A model generated the notes under the pieces. The model did not search any database. It had not been told where the DNA came from and worked only from the letters and a program-made list of their open reading frames with translations. From Pseudomonas sp. CROZ-RG-20F-R04-15 (GTDB taxonomy: Bacteria; Pseudomonadota; Gammaproteobacteria; Pseudomonadales; Pseudomonadaceae): a DNA stretch of 64,000 nucleotides. Position 1 is the first letter of the stretch. Every line of letters begins with the position of its first letter. A program made the translations under genes and the position numbers. The stretch spans positions 160,080 to 224,079 of the forward strand of contig NZ_JAKNQL010000012.1 in the NCBI RefSeq assembly GCF_022662375.1. Direction: 5' to 3'. Positions 26,722 to 36,400 of the stretch are shown here, one piece after another.

Positions 26722-27447
26722 ATGCTCGAGCCCACAGCACCGCCAAGGAAAGCACCGCTGGCCCCACCGCTGGATACGCGGCATCAGGTTGAAACGCCGG
26801 AAGGCATCGATCTGCCGTTGCGGCCGGCCGGGTTGATGGTTCGTGCCGTGGCTTTTGCCATCGATCTGGGTATTCGCGGCCTGATCATGGGCGTGCTGTT
26901 CATCGCCCTGGCGTTTCTCGGCAAGCTCGGCATCGGTCTCGGGTCGCTGCTGCTGTTCGCGATCAGTTGGTGGTACATGGTGCTGTTCGAAGTACTGCGT
27001 CAGGGCCGCTCGCCGGGCAAACAATGGATGGGGCTGCGCGTGGTGCACGACGACGGCACACCGGTCGGCTGGTCGGCCTCGCTGCTGCGCAACTTGCTGC
27101 GCTTTGTCGATCTGCTGCCCTTCGGCTACTTCCTCGGCGCGCTCAGTTGCCTGCAACACCCGACCTTCAAACGCCTCGGCGACATCGCGGCCGGCACCCT
27201 GGTGGTCTACAGCGAACGCCCGTTGACCCGACCGCAACTGCCTGATGCACAACCCCGGCGCTCGCCGGTCACCCTGACGCTCGCAGAACAACGCGCCGTG
27301 CTTGGCTTTGCCGAGCGCCAAGGTGAATTATCGCCAGCACGGGTCAATGAGCTGGCTGCCTTGCTCGCCCAGCCATTGCATATTTCCGCACCCAAAGCAG
27401 TCGTTGAGCTCAACGGCATCGCTCGCGGTTTGTTGGGCCCGACATGA
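26722..27447 (+). CDS. RDD family membrane protein
   Basis: A 241-aa protein with a proline-rich N-terminus and an RDD domain at about 30-165 (RAVAFAIDLGIRG with the Arg and Asp signature, then SPGKQWMGLRVV and FKRLGDIAAGTLVVY). There are two to three membrane helices and a soluble tail of about 75 residues. It is the first gene of a tightly overlapping six-gene operon ending at 33441 and overlaps the next start as ATGA. RDD proteins are poorly understood; some are transporters or assembly partners. Confidence 0.85.
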   Translation: MLEPTAPPRKAPLAPPLDTRHQVETPEGIDLPLRPAGLMVRAVAFAIDLGIRGLIMGVLFIALAFLGKLGIGLGSLLLFAISWWYMVLFEVLRQGRSPGKQWMGLRVVHDDGTPVGWSASLLRNLLRFVDLLPFGYFLGALSCLQHPTFKRLGDIAAGTLVVYSERPLTRPQLPDAQPRRSPVTLTLAEQRAVLGFAERQGELSPARVNELAALLAQPLHISAPKAVVELNGIARGLLGPT

Positions 27448-28421
27448 AACAAAGCCTTTTCGAAACGAGCCACAAGGCCGAATGGGAGCGTTTTGCGCTA
27501 GCCCTCGAACGCCTTGAGCGCGGCAAGGATACCTCGCAAGTCGCTGGTTTCCCCAAGGCCTATCGCAGGCTTTGCCAGCATCTGGCGTTGGCCCAGGAAC
27601 GTGGCTATAGCAGTTTCCTCATTGATTCGTTGCAACAACACGTGCTGCGCGGGCATCAGCAGTTGTACCGCCATCGCAGCCGCCTCGGCGCCAACCTGTT
27701 GAGTTTCATCCTTGCCGACTTTCCGCGTCTGGTACGCGCCGAATGGCCGTTTGTGCTGGTGGCGAGCTTGCTGTTCTTCGGCAGCCTGATCAGCGTCGGC
27801 GTGTTGGTGTTTGTGTTTCCCGAGCTGGTCTACAACCTGATCCCCGCCGATCAGGTTCGTGAGATGCAAGGCATGTACGACCCGGTCGCCGGCCACCTCG
27901 GGCGCCCCGCCGAACGCGCGGCCAGCGAAGACTGGGTGATGTTCGGCTATTACGTGATGCACAACATCGGCATCGCTTTTCAGACCTTTGCCAGCGGCTT
28001 GCTGATGGGCGTGGGCAGCGCGTTCTTTCTGTTCTACAACGGCATGGTCATCGGCGCAGTGGCCGGGCACCTGAGCGAGATCGGTTTTGGCCAGACCTTC
28101 TGGTCATTCGTCATCGCCCACGGTGCCTTTGAACTGACCGCCATCGCCCTCGCCGGGGCGGCCGGTCTGGAGCTCGGCTGGGCGCTGGTTGCCCCCGGAC
28201 GGCTGACCCGCAGCGAAGCGCTGCAACGGGCGGCGCGCAAAAGCGTGTTGCTGGTGTGCGGCGTGATGTTGTTTCTGTTAATTGCCGCGTTCATCGAAGC
28301 CTATTGGTCATCGAAAACCAGTGTCACGCCACTCACCAAATACCTGGTTGGCGCCGGGCTGTGGGCATTGGTCGCGCTCTATCTGCTGTTCGCCGGAAGG
28401 ACACGCCATGCGCCTGAGTGA
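27444..28421 (+). CDS. Stage II sporulation protein M-like membrane protein
   Basis: A 325-aa SpoIIM-superfamily protein. A soluble N-terminal region (KQSLFETSHKAEWERFALAL) precedes about six membrane segments, including FVLVASLLFFGSLISVGVLV, MHNIGIAFQTFASGLLMGVG and the family motif FVIAHGAFELTAIALAGAAG. Outside sporulating bacteria this family occurs in MoxR/DUF58 clusters, as here. ATGA overlap with the RDD gene and a 14-base overlap with the next gene indicate coupled translation. Function unknown. Confidence 0.83.
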   Translation: MKQSLFETSHKAEWERFALALERLERGKDTSQVAGFPKAYRRLCQHLALAQERGYSSFLIDSLQQHVLRGHQQLYRHRSRLGANLLSFILADFPRLVRAEWPFVLVASLLFFGSLISVGVLVFVFPELVYNLIPADQVREMQGMYDPVAGHLGRPAERAASEDWVMFGYYVMHNIGIAFQTFASGLLMGVGSAFFLFYNGMVIGAVAGHLSEIGFGQTFWSFVIAHGAFELTAIALAGAAGLELGWALVAPGRLTRSEALQRAARKSVLLVCGVMLFLLIAAFIEAYWSSKTSVTPLTKYLVGAGLWALVALYLLFAGRTRHAPE

Positions 28422-29955
28422 TGCCACCGTGGTGATCCGCCCGCGCACGACCTGGGAAGCCATGGACCTCGGCGTGCTGATGAGCCAGCAACATCGCCGT
28501 CTGCTGATGACCAGTTGGGCGATCGTCACTCTGCCGCTGTTCGCCTTGCTCAGCCTGTTGTTCCGGGATTCACCGTCACTGGCGGTGTTTATATTCTGGT
28601 GGCTGAAACCGGCGTACGAACGACTGCCGTTGTACATCCTGTCGAAAGCGCTGTTTGGCGAAACGCCAACACTCAAGCAAGCCCTGCGCGAATGGCCGCG
28701 CCTGCTCAAACCGCAACTGCTGGCCAGCCTGACCTGGCGCCGCCTGAGTTTGAGCCGCAGCTTCTTGCTGCCGGTGGTGCAACTCGAAGGCCTCGACGGC
28801 AATGCCCGGCAACAACGCCTGCAGGTGCTGCTGCAGCGCAACGCCGGCGCCGCGCAATGGCTGACTATCATCGGCGTGCATCTGGAGACCGCGCTGTGGA
28901 TTGGCCTGATGGTGCTGTTCTACCTGTTGCTGCCAGAGCAGATCGAGACGGATTGGGACTGGCAATCGCTGATAATCGCCGCGGATCACGATTGGCGCTG
29001 GCTCGAACACCTGACCAATGCCTTCTATGCGCTGGTGCTGGTGGTGTGGGAGCCGATTTATGTCGCCTGTGGCTTCAGTCTTTATCTGAACCGCCGCACA
29101 CAACTGGAAGCGTGGGACATCGAGCTGGTGTTCCGGCGCTTGCGTCAACGTCTCAACAGCGGTGTATTGGCGGTGCTGCTGGCGGTCTTTCTGTTGCTGC
29201 CGAATGTACCTTCGGTGTGGGCAGCCGAGCCGGATGACAGTCCACAGGCAGCGCGTTTGTTGAATCAGCCGCTCACCAGTCAGGCATCTCGGGACAGCAT
29301 CAAGGCGTTGCTCGAACAACCGCCGTTCAAGAACAAGGAATCGGTCACCCGCTATCGCTTTGGCGAAGACCCCGCAGCACCCGCCAAAGCGCAGCAACCC
29401 GGCGAAGCACCGCAATGGCTGAAAACCCTGCTGGGCTGGCTCGACGGGCAACACCTCAACCTGCTGGCGAAGATCATTGAAGTGTTGTTGTGGGGCACAC
29501 TTTTGGCGGCAATCGGCTGGGTGATCTGGCGTTATCGCGAGTTCCTGCAAACCTTCGTCAGCCGCCGCCCGAGACTGCCTGCCAAGCCGCAACGCGCGTT
29601 GCCACAGCAGGCGTTCGGTCTGGACTTGAACCGCGACACCTTGCCTGACGACATCGCCAGCAGCGCCGAACAACTCTGGCAAAGCCAGCCCCGTGCAGCG
29701 CTGGGCTTGCTGTATCGAGGATTGCTCAGCCATCTGCTCCACGATTTCGATCTGACCCTGAAACCCGCCGACACCGAACTTCAGGTGCTGGCGCACATCG
29801 AGAAATTACAGCGTCCCGAACTGCTCGCTTTCAGCCGCAGCCTGACCGCACACTGGCAAAACATGGCTTACGGTCATCGCGTGCCGGCACCGGCTCTGCA
29901 ACAAGAGTTGTGCGATGGCTGGCGCGGTTTGTTCGGCCAGGGAGCCGCCCGTTGA
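28408..29955 (+). CDS. DUF4129 domain membrane protein
   Basis: A 515-aa membrane protein. Hydrophobic segments lie at about 35-65, 150-175, 200-225 and 250-275, then a soluble stretch and another helix at about 352-375. The C-terminal 90 residues look like DUF4129 (SSAEQLWQSQPRAALGLLYR, then LQRPELLAFSRSLTAHWQN). The ATG at 28408 overlaps the SpoIIM-like gene by 14 bases; the open frame upstream lies inside that gene and is rejected. DUF4129 proteins accompany MoxR/DUF58 genes and, in actinobacteria, transglutaminase-like proteins. Role unknown. Confidence 0.8.
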   Translation: MRLSDATVVIRPRTTWEAMDLGVLMSQQHRRLLMTSWAIVTLPLFALLSLLFRDSPSLAVFIFWWLKPAYERLPLYILSKALFGETPTLKQALREWPRLLKPQLLASLTWRRLSLSRSFLLPVVQLEGLDGNARQQRLQVLLQRNAGAAQWLTIIGVHLETALWIGLMVLFYLLLPEQIETDWDWQSLIIAADHDWRWLEHLTNAFYALVLVVWEPIYVACGFSLYLNRRTQLEAWDIELVFRRLRQRLNSGVLAVLLAVFLLLPNVPSVWAAEPDDSPQAARLLNQPLTSQASRDSIKALLEQPPFKNKESVTRYRFGEDPAAPAKAQQPGEAPQWLKTLLGWLDGQHLNLLAKIIEVLLWGTLLAAIGWVIWRYREFLQTFVSRRPRLPAKPQRALPQQAFGLDLNRDTLPDDIASSAEQLWQSQPRAALGLLYRGLLSHLLHDFDLTLKPADTELQVLAHIEKLQRPELLAFSRSLTAHWQNMAYGHRVPAPALQQELCDGWRGLFGQGAAR

Positions 29956-31115
29956 GTCGCCGCACATTGTCCTGGCTCGCGGCGTTGATCGCCCTGCTGC
30001 TGGGCGCGTTAAGCGTTTTCCTCTACCTCAAGGCCGAGCCTTATCAGGAAGAAATCGATCACGGCCCCTCGCCCGCCGCGCAAGCCAATCCTTATCTGGC
30101 GGCCGAGCTGTTTTTGCGCGAACGTGGCTTGAATGTCGGTCATGCCGAAAGCCTCGCGGTGCTCCCGGACACTGATCCACGCCGTCATACATTGCTGTTG
30201 TTTAACGACCGCTCGCAAATGCCCCCGCGTCAGGTCGATCAGGTGTTGAACTGGGCACGCGCCGGCGGGCGCCTGGTGTTTGTCGCCGAATCACTGTGGG
30301 ATGAGCAGACCCGACAGAGCAACGACCTGTTGCTCGACAGGGTGCAACTGCATCAATCCCTGAGCAAGGATCTGAAAGACTTACCCACAGACGCTGAACC
30401 AGAGCGCTTCCCGCAACTGACCAAACTCTATCTGGAAGACGAAGACGCACCGGCCTACGCCGGCTTCGACACCGACTTCCACCTCGACGACCCGAAGAAT
30501 CTCGCGCAAGCCTGGGCCAACAGCGCCAAGGCCACGCACATGATGCAACTGCCCTACAGCCTGGGCACGATCACCGTGGTCACCGATGCCGAGTTGTGGA
30601 AGAACAAAAGCATCAGCCAATACGACAACGCCTGGCTGCTCTGGTATTTGAGCGCCGACACCGACGTCACCTTGATCTACAACACCGCGCACGATGGCCT
30701 GTTGACCTTGCTCTGGCGCTACTTCCCGCAAGCCATCGTTGCCCTGCTCGCGTTGCTCGGTCTGTGGCTGTGGCATGTCGGTGTGCGCCACGGCCCGCTT
30801 CAGATGCCGACCCCGAACGGGCGGCGACAGTTGCAGGAACACCTGCGCGCCAGCGCCGATTTCCTGTTGCGCCACAACGGCCAGCAAGCGCTGCTGCAAG
30901 CACTGCAACAGGATGTGCTGCGTCGCGCCCGCCGCCGCCATCCCGGCTTTGACCAATTGAACGTTGCCGAACAATGGCTGGCGTTGGCGCGCCTGACCCG
31001 GCAACCCACCCGCGCTATCAGCCAGGCCCTGAGCCCGGTGCCGAACCGGCGGCTATCCAGCGCCGATTTCTGCCGCCAGGTCGCCCACCTGCAAACCCTG
31101 AGGAACACGCTATGA
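29952..31115 (+). CDS. DUF4350 domain membrane protein
   Basis: A 387-aa protein. It starts at a TTG overlapping the DUF4129 stop as TTGA, giving MSRRTLSWLAALIALLLGAL with a membrane anchor at 5-22. The extracytoplasmic part has the DUF4350 core (NPYLAAELFLRERGLN, LLLFNDRSQMPPRQVDQVLN, WARAGGRLVFVAES). A second helix near 255-275 (AIVALLALLGLWLWHVG) precedes a cytoplasmic arginine-rich tail. It overlaps moxR as ATGA. DUF4350 resembles glutamine-amidotransferase-like folds; function unknown. Confidence 0.78.
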   Translation: MSRRTLSWLAALIALLLGALSVFLYLKAEPYQEEIDHGPSPAAQANPYLAAELFLRERGLNVGHAESLAVLPDTDPRRHTLLLFNDRSQMPPRQVDQVLNWARAGGRLVFVAESLWDEQTRQSNDLLLDRVQLHQSLSKDLKDLPTDAEPERFPQLTKLYLEDEDAPAYAGFDTDFHLDDPKNLAQAWANSAKATHMMQLPYSLGTITVVTDAELWKNKSISQYDNAWLLWYLSADTDVTLIYNTAHDGLLTLLWRYFPQAIVALLALLGLWLWHVGVRHGPLQMPTPNGRRQLQEHLRASADFLLRHNGQQALLQALQQDVLRRARRRHPGFDQLNVAEQWLALARLTRQPTRAISQALSPVPNRRLSSADFCRQVAHLQTLRNTL

Positions 31116-32113
31116 CCGAACAGATCGAGCCCGGCAGCGCCAGCCACGCCGCCCAGCAACGCCAGCGTGCCAGCCAGTTGGCGCAAGCGGTGCGCGGTGA
31201 ATTGCAGAAGGCCTTGATCGGCCAGAATCAGGTGATCGACGACGTGCTGACAGCGCTTATCGCGGGTGGCCACGTACTGCTCGAAGGCGTCCCGGGGCTG
31301 GGCAAGACCCTGCTGGTACGTGCCCTGGCCCGCTGCTTCGGTGGCGAATTCGCGCGGATTCAATTCACTCCGGATCTGATGCCCAGCGACGTCACCGGCC
31401 ACGCCGTTTACGACTTGCAAACCGAGCAGTTCAAACTGCGCAAAGGTCCGCTGTTCACCAACCTGTTGCTAGCCGACGAGATCAACCGCGCACCGGCGAA
31501 AACCCAGGCTGCCCTGCTCGAAGCGATGCAGGAGCGTCAGGTCACGCTCGAAGGTCGCGCCCTGCCGATCGCACAACCGTTCATGGTGCTGGCCACGCAA
31601 AACCCGATTGAGCAGGAAGGCACCTATCCCCTGCCGGAAGCCGAACTCGATCGCTTCATGCTCAAGGTGCGCATGGACTATCCCGATGCCGATCAGGAGC
31701 TGAACATGGTGCGTCAGGTGTGTCGCTCGACCCGTGCCGACATGCTCGATGTGCAACCGCTGCGCACCGTATTGCAAGCCAAGGATGTGCAAGCCTTGCA
31801 ACGCATCGCCAGTGATTTGCCGCTGGACGACCAGGTCCTCGACTACGCTGTGCGCCTGGCGCGCAGCACCCGCACCTGGCCGGGTCTGACCCTTGGTGCC
31901 GGGCCGCGCGCCTCGATTGCGTTGGTGCGTTGCGCCCGCGCCCGTGCGTTGTTGCGCGGCGGTGAGTTCGTGATTCCCGACGACGTCAAGGGTTGCGCGC
32001 TGGCCGTGCTGCGCCATCGCGTACGCATCGCCGCGGAGCTGGACATCGAAGGTTTGCAGGTCGATCAGGTATTGCAGCAATTACTTGATCAGATCCCGGC
32101 GCCGCGTCTGTGA
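31112..32113 (+). CDS. MoxR-type AAA+ ATPase
   Basis: A 333-aa AAA+ protein. Walker A is EGVPGLGKTLLVRALAR near residue 55, Walker B is LLLADEINRAPAKTQAALLEA near 120, and sensor/arginine-finger parts are ATQNPIEQEGTYPLPEAELD and RFMLKVRMDYP. MoxR proteins act as chaperones that mature or remodel partners with vWA/DUF58 domains, encoded right after. The start at 31112 overlaps the previous stop; its own end overlaps the DUF58 start as GTGA. Confidence 0.93.
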   Translation: MTEQIEPGSASHAAQQRQRASQLAQAVRGELQKALIGQNQVIDDVLTALIAGGHVLLEGVPGLGKTLLVRALARCFGGEFARIQFTPDLMPSDVTGHAVYDLQTEQFKLRKGPLFTNLLLADEINRAPAKTQAALLEAMQERQVTLEGRALPIAQPFMVLATQNPIEQEGTYPLPEAELDRFMLKVRMDYPDADQELNMVRQVCRSTRADMLDVQPLRTVLQAKDVQALQRIASDLPLDDQVLDYAVRLARSTRTWPGLTLGAGPRASIALVRCARARALLRGGEFVIPDDVKGCALAVLRHRVRIAAELDIEGLQVDQVLQQLLDQIPAPRL

Positions 32114-33441
32114 AACCCTCGCGCCTGCTGTTGATCTGGCTGGCCGTGCTGCTGGTCATCGGCATTGTGCTGGGGACATTGCGGGCACTGCAGATCGATA
32201 TCCCGGCCAGTCTGATTTCGATCAACTGGGGGTTGCTGCTGGCACTGTTGGCCTTGGCGGTGCTGGATGCGCTGCGCCTCAAACGTCTGCCGACGCCGCG
32301 CATCACACGTCAGATGCCCGGCAGTCTCGCCCTCGGACGTTGGGGCGAGGTGCGCCTGGAAGTCGAACATGACTTTACTGCGCCGATGCACATCGAACTG
32401 TTCGACCACCCACCGGAAGGCTTGAGCTTCGAACACCTGCCGCTCTCGATTGAATTGCAACCGGGCCAGCGCAGCCTGCTCGGCTATCGCCTGCGCCCGC
32501 TCAAACGCGGTCATTTCAGTTTCGTCCACTGCGAAATCAACCTGCCCAGCCCCTTGGGATTATGGTCAGGCAAACGCCTGCTCAGCGTCAGCGACCAGAC
32601 CCGCGTCTATCCCGACTTCGCCCGGCTCTACGGTGGTGAACTGTTAGCGGTGGACAACTGGCTCAGCCAGCTCGGCGTACGCCAACGGCAACGTCGCGGT
32701 CAGGGTCTGGAATTCCATCAACTGCGCGAATTCCGCGAAGGCGACAGCCTGCGCCAGATCGACTGGAAAGCCACCGCGCGCCAACGCACGCCGATTGCCC
32801 GCGAGTATCAGGACGAGCGCGATCAGCAGATCATTTTCATGCTCGACTGCGGCCGGCGCATGCGCAGCCAGGACGATGAACTGTCGCACTTCGATCACGC
32901 ACTCAATGCCTGCCTGCTGCTCAGTTATGTCGCCCTGCGTCAGGGGGATGCGGTGGGGTTGAGTACGTTTGCCGGCGACTTACCCCGCCATCTCGCACCC
33001 GTCAAAGGCACGCAGCAATTGAACGTGCTGCTCAACGCGGTTTATGACCTGGACAGTACGCAACGCCCTGCCGACTACCAGGCCGCCGTCAACCAACTAT
33101 TGGCCCGGCAAAAACGCCGGGCGCTGGTGGTGCTGGTGACCAATTTGCGTGATGAGGATGATGAAGAATTGCTGAATGCGGTTAAACGCCTGAGCGCGCA
33201 ACACCGGGTGCTGGTGGCGAGCCTGCGCGAAGACATGCTCGAAAGACTACGTATCGCACCGGTGCAAACACTGCCCGAAGCCCTGGATTATTGCGGGACG
33301 GTGAATTACTTGAATGAGCGGGCAGAACTCCATGAGCGCTTGAGTGCTCATGGGGTTCCGGTGCTGGATGTTCAACCTATTGAGTTGGGGGCTGGATTGG
33401 TAGCGCAATATTTAAGCTGGAAAAAGGCCGGTAGCTTTTGA
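32110..33441 (+). CDS. DUF58 (vWA-like) membrane protein
   Basis: A 443-aa protein with two N-terminal membrane helices (about 5-25, 38-55) and a beta-rich stretch. The DUF58 signature EFREGDSLRQIDWKATARQR is followed by a vWA-like fold (QIIFMLDCGRRMRSQDDELS carries the metal-site DxGxxM-like pattern). It starts at GTG in GTGA overlap with moxR. It is the likely client of the MoxR ATPase. From memory, in P. aeruginosa the next gene is the PilZ protein; here about 16 kb of toxin genes intervene. Confidence 0.9.
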   Translation: MKPSRLLLIWLAVLLVIGIVLGTLRALQIDIPASLISINWGLLLALLALAVLDALRLKRLPTPRITRQMPGSLALGRWGEVRLEVEHDFTAPMHIELFDHPPEGLSFEHLPLSIELQPGQRSLLGYRLRPLKRGHFSFVHCEINLPSPLGLWSGKRLLSVSDQTRVYPDFARLYGGELLAVDNWLSQLGVRQRQRRGQGLEFHQLREFREGDSLRQIDWKATARQRTPIAREYQDERDQQIIFMLDCGRRMRSQDDELSHFDHALNACLLLSYVALRQGDAVGLSTFAGDLPRHLAPVKGTQQLNVLLNAVYDLDSTQRPADYQAAVNQLLARQKRRALVVLVTNLRDEDDEELLNAVKRLSAQHRVLVASLREDMLERLRIAPVQTLPEALDYCGTVNYLNERAELHERLSAHGVPVLDVQPIELGAGLVAQYLSWKKAGSF

Positions 33442-33449
33442 TAGAAATA

Positions 33450-33472
33450 CGCCCTTTTCGTTTAAAAGGGCG
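33450..33472. terminator. Hairpin between convergent operons
   Basis: CGCCCTTTT-cgttt-AAAAGGGCG is a perfect 9-bp stem between the DUF58 stop and the end of the toxin operon. The T4/A4 runs lie inside the stem and no free T-run follows, so termination is likely but not certain. Confidence 0.5.
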
Positions 33473-33495
33473 CTAATTCCTGTAAGTGGCGGAGC

Positions 33496-36400
33496 TTATG
33501 GAACAACGCTTCCATCATAAGGATTTTGGATTGTCAGAACGAGCGACGCGCCGGAGTTAAAAATAACGAACTCCCCCGCTTCATTCGTTTTAGCAGGGTA
33601 AGGCGTTTCCCCCACTTCGCTGACCATAACCACAACATTTGGAGCGGGGGTTTTCGAGAACGGAGAGGTTGCGCGAATTCCCCACTCAAACCTTGTCTCA
33701 CCGTGCCTCGTCATCCACCTCTCAGCTGTTACCAAGTTGTGTCCCAGTGACATCGCGAATGGCAAGGATACCCAATCGCCGCGTGTAGTTTTAAGCTTCA
33801 ACGAAATTGTTCCGCTCTCCGTGATGCCACGACAGATCAGCGTCCAAGACAACCATTCGAGATCAACTTGTTGCTCCTCATCAAGCGCGGGCATTACTTG
33901 AACACCAAGACTTTCTCCTTCCCACTCCAACTTGACAAAGCCACCCAACAAAGAACTGTCAGGTTTGGCCCGCAGTTTGAAGACGTGTAACGCTCCAAGG
34001 CAGGGGTACGAAGTGCCGTGACCAAAAAATTTCGGGAAGCTGTCGAACTGTACGTCGAATTCATCAAACAACTGACCGGGCAACAATCGATCAGGTATAT
34101 CGGGGCTGCACAATTTCAACGTAAATTCGCCATTCGGCCCGCTAGTGGCAGCAGATACGGACCAATGAACAGGTTTGCCATCCACCGGATACAGGGTTTC
34201 CAGTTCAGGATCAAACTTCAACCCCAGCGCCTCTGCTCCGGTGAATTCTTCCAGAGCCACACTCGCCCAACCAATCAACCAGCTATGCTTCCTGACCCTT
34301 AATTCCAGGTCATAGGCCAAGGCGCGTGACAGAACCAACTTTCCATCAACAAGATCCACCTCTTCGTCATTGAGCCAAAGGGTGAACTCCTGCAACCAGG
34401 TATCCGAGTTTGGAATCGCGGTGAACATCATCGATTTGACCTCCCATCCGGTATAACCACCTTTAACAGTGGCGAGCAACCAACCCTCCCTGATCGGGGG
34501 AAGCTTGAAGGTGACCTCGGATTTGCCGGTAGCATCCGTTTTCGTCGGAGCAATCTTGATGCCGGGATACTCCCATTCCACCTCGACATCAGCCAACGCT
34601 TCACCCGTCTGCGCGGAAATCACAATTACCTGTGCTGAAACCTCCTGGCCCGGATGCCCGCTGGGTTCCTCACTTTGCAGCGACTGGAGTTCCCGTGGCT
34701 GATGCAGGAAATAAGGCAACGCAATCGACTCTGAATACAGGCTGTCACCCACTGTGGCCGTCAGTTGCACTGCCCCGGGCGTCGTCGGTACAAACCGCAC
34801 GCGCGCCACACCGTAGTGATTGGTGATGGCTTTCAACTCGCCAAGATCGGTGCTGAACCATGTCACGGGCACCCCGGCCATCGGTCTGCCGCTGATCACC
34901 GAGATCACTTCGACCTGCTCCGACACCTCGGCGCCCCAAAGCAATGTCTGGTTGACACGCTGGCGTTCAGCGATTTTCAGCACACGTTCACCCGGCCCCA
35001 GCGACATCGCAATGATGGGAGACAAGCAGGCCAGCCGAGTGGATGAAAAGCGCAATCCAAAACTTCCATCCGTGGAGCCATTCGCCTTGAACTCATAGGT
35101 CATTCCAACATCTGAAAGCAATCGGGGCTCACCCAACAGAGGCTCCTCAAACTTTATGCCCAGTGCTGCCGGTCCGGTGCCCGTCATACCCAACGTCAGG
35201 TGCCTGTTCACCAAAGCACTGTCGCGCGGTGCTTTCACGTACAACTTATGTTGGAGATTGCGCCGGGGAAAGAACGTTTGCTCACCCACTGGCTGGCAAT
35301 CCTGAAGGTCAGGAGGGTCGAGACCCGCCACCAGCTCAGCCCAGGGATTGCTATCCAGCGATAGCACCGTCATTGGACGGCGATCTTCAAAGCCGTCGAA
35401 GCGACTGAGCACGGTCGCAATCACCGACTGCTCGCCGGCTTTATGCGGCTTGAATTCGAAGCCGCTCCAGCCATCCACCGTGGTGTGGATTTCTCGCGGT
35501 ACGGCATCGACTGTCCAGTTCACTGGCGCCTGATCCACGGGCTTTTCAGTGTAGCGGGAGTAAACCTGCACCCACATCCACGCCGCGTCCTGGTTGATGA
35601 CCGGATCCACCGCCGACTCACGCCACGCTTCAATCCTGAGTTTGTTGTGATCCAGCACCATCGGTTTGGCGACCGCTTCGAATTGCAACTGCGGCAAGAC
35701 CAGCGCGAGGGCAAATTCGCCCGGCTTCGCGCTCTGTTCAAAATCCAGCACCCAGGTCGCACCGCCGTCGCCCAGTGTCTGAGGCTCATCCAGGCTCGGC
35801 TGAACCTTTGCCCCTAACGATTCAGCGGATGCGCCCGTCCAGATCAACGATGCCTCGAGCCCGACCAAAGGACTCAGCGCATGGGGTAAAACCTTGAAGC
35901 GGTGAACCGCCTCGATACAGGGATACAGACTGCATTCATCCAGCGAGGACTGCACCTGATCGAGCATCAGCGCTACTTCCGTCCTTACATCTTCGGCGAG
36001 CAGACGTCCCGGCAATTCACGTACGTCCGGCAGACCCTGAAGGCGCAGTTCAAGCTCAAACAAACTGCTTTGGCTGTCGGTTTCATCTGAAACAAGTTCC
36101 CACTGCACCCCGCCCTCTATCAACTCTCTGGGCACATTCAGGTCTGCAGGTGTCAATCCGATTCCAGGGTCCTTGTCACCGCGCCAGTGCAGGCTGATGT
36201 TTCGGCCGACCCACGTACTGTCGTCAGCGGGCACGACTTTCAGTGTGTGGGTCTTTCCGCGCAGACAGCGCACGCCAAGCGGATTGCCTGGAACATCAAT
36301 CTCGTCAAGCCAGATGCTGACCTCGCGTTTCCAAGGGCTCGTGGCGATGGCTTTGACGCTGAAGTCGTGTTCACTCGACACCGCATCTTTATGCGCCCTG

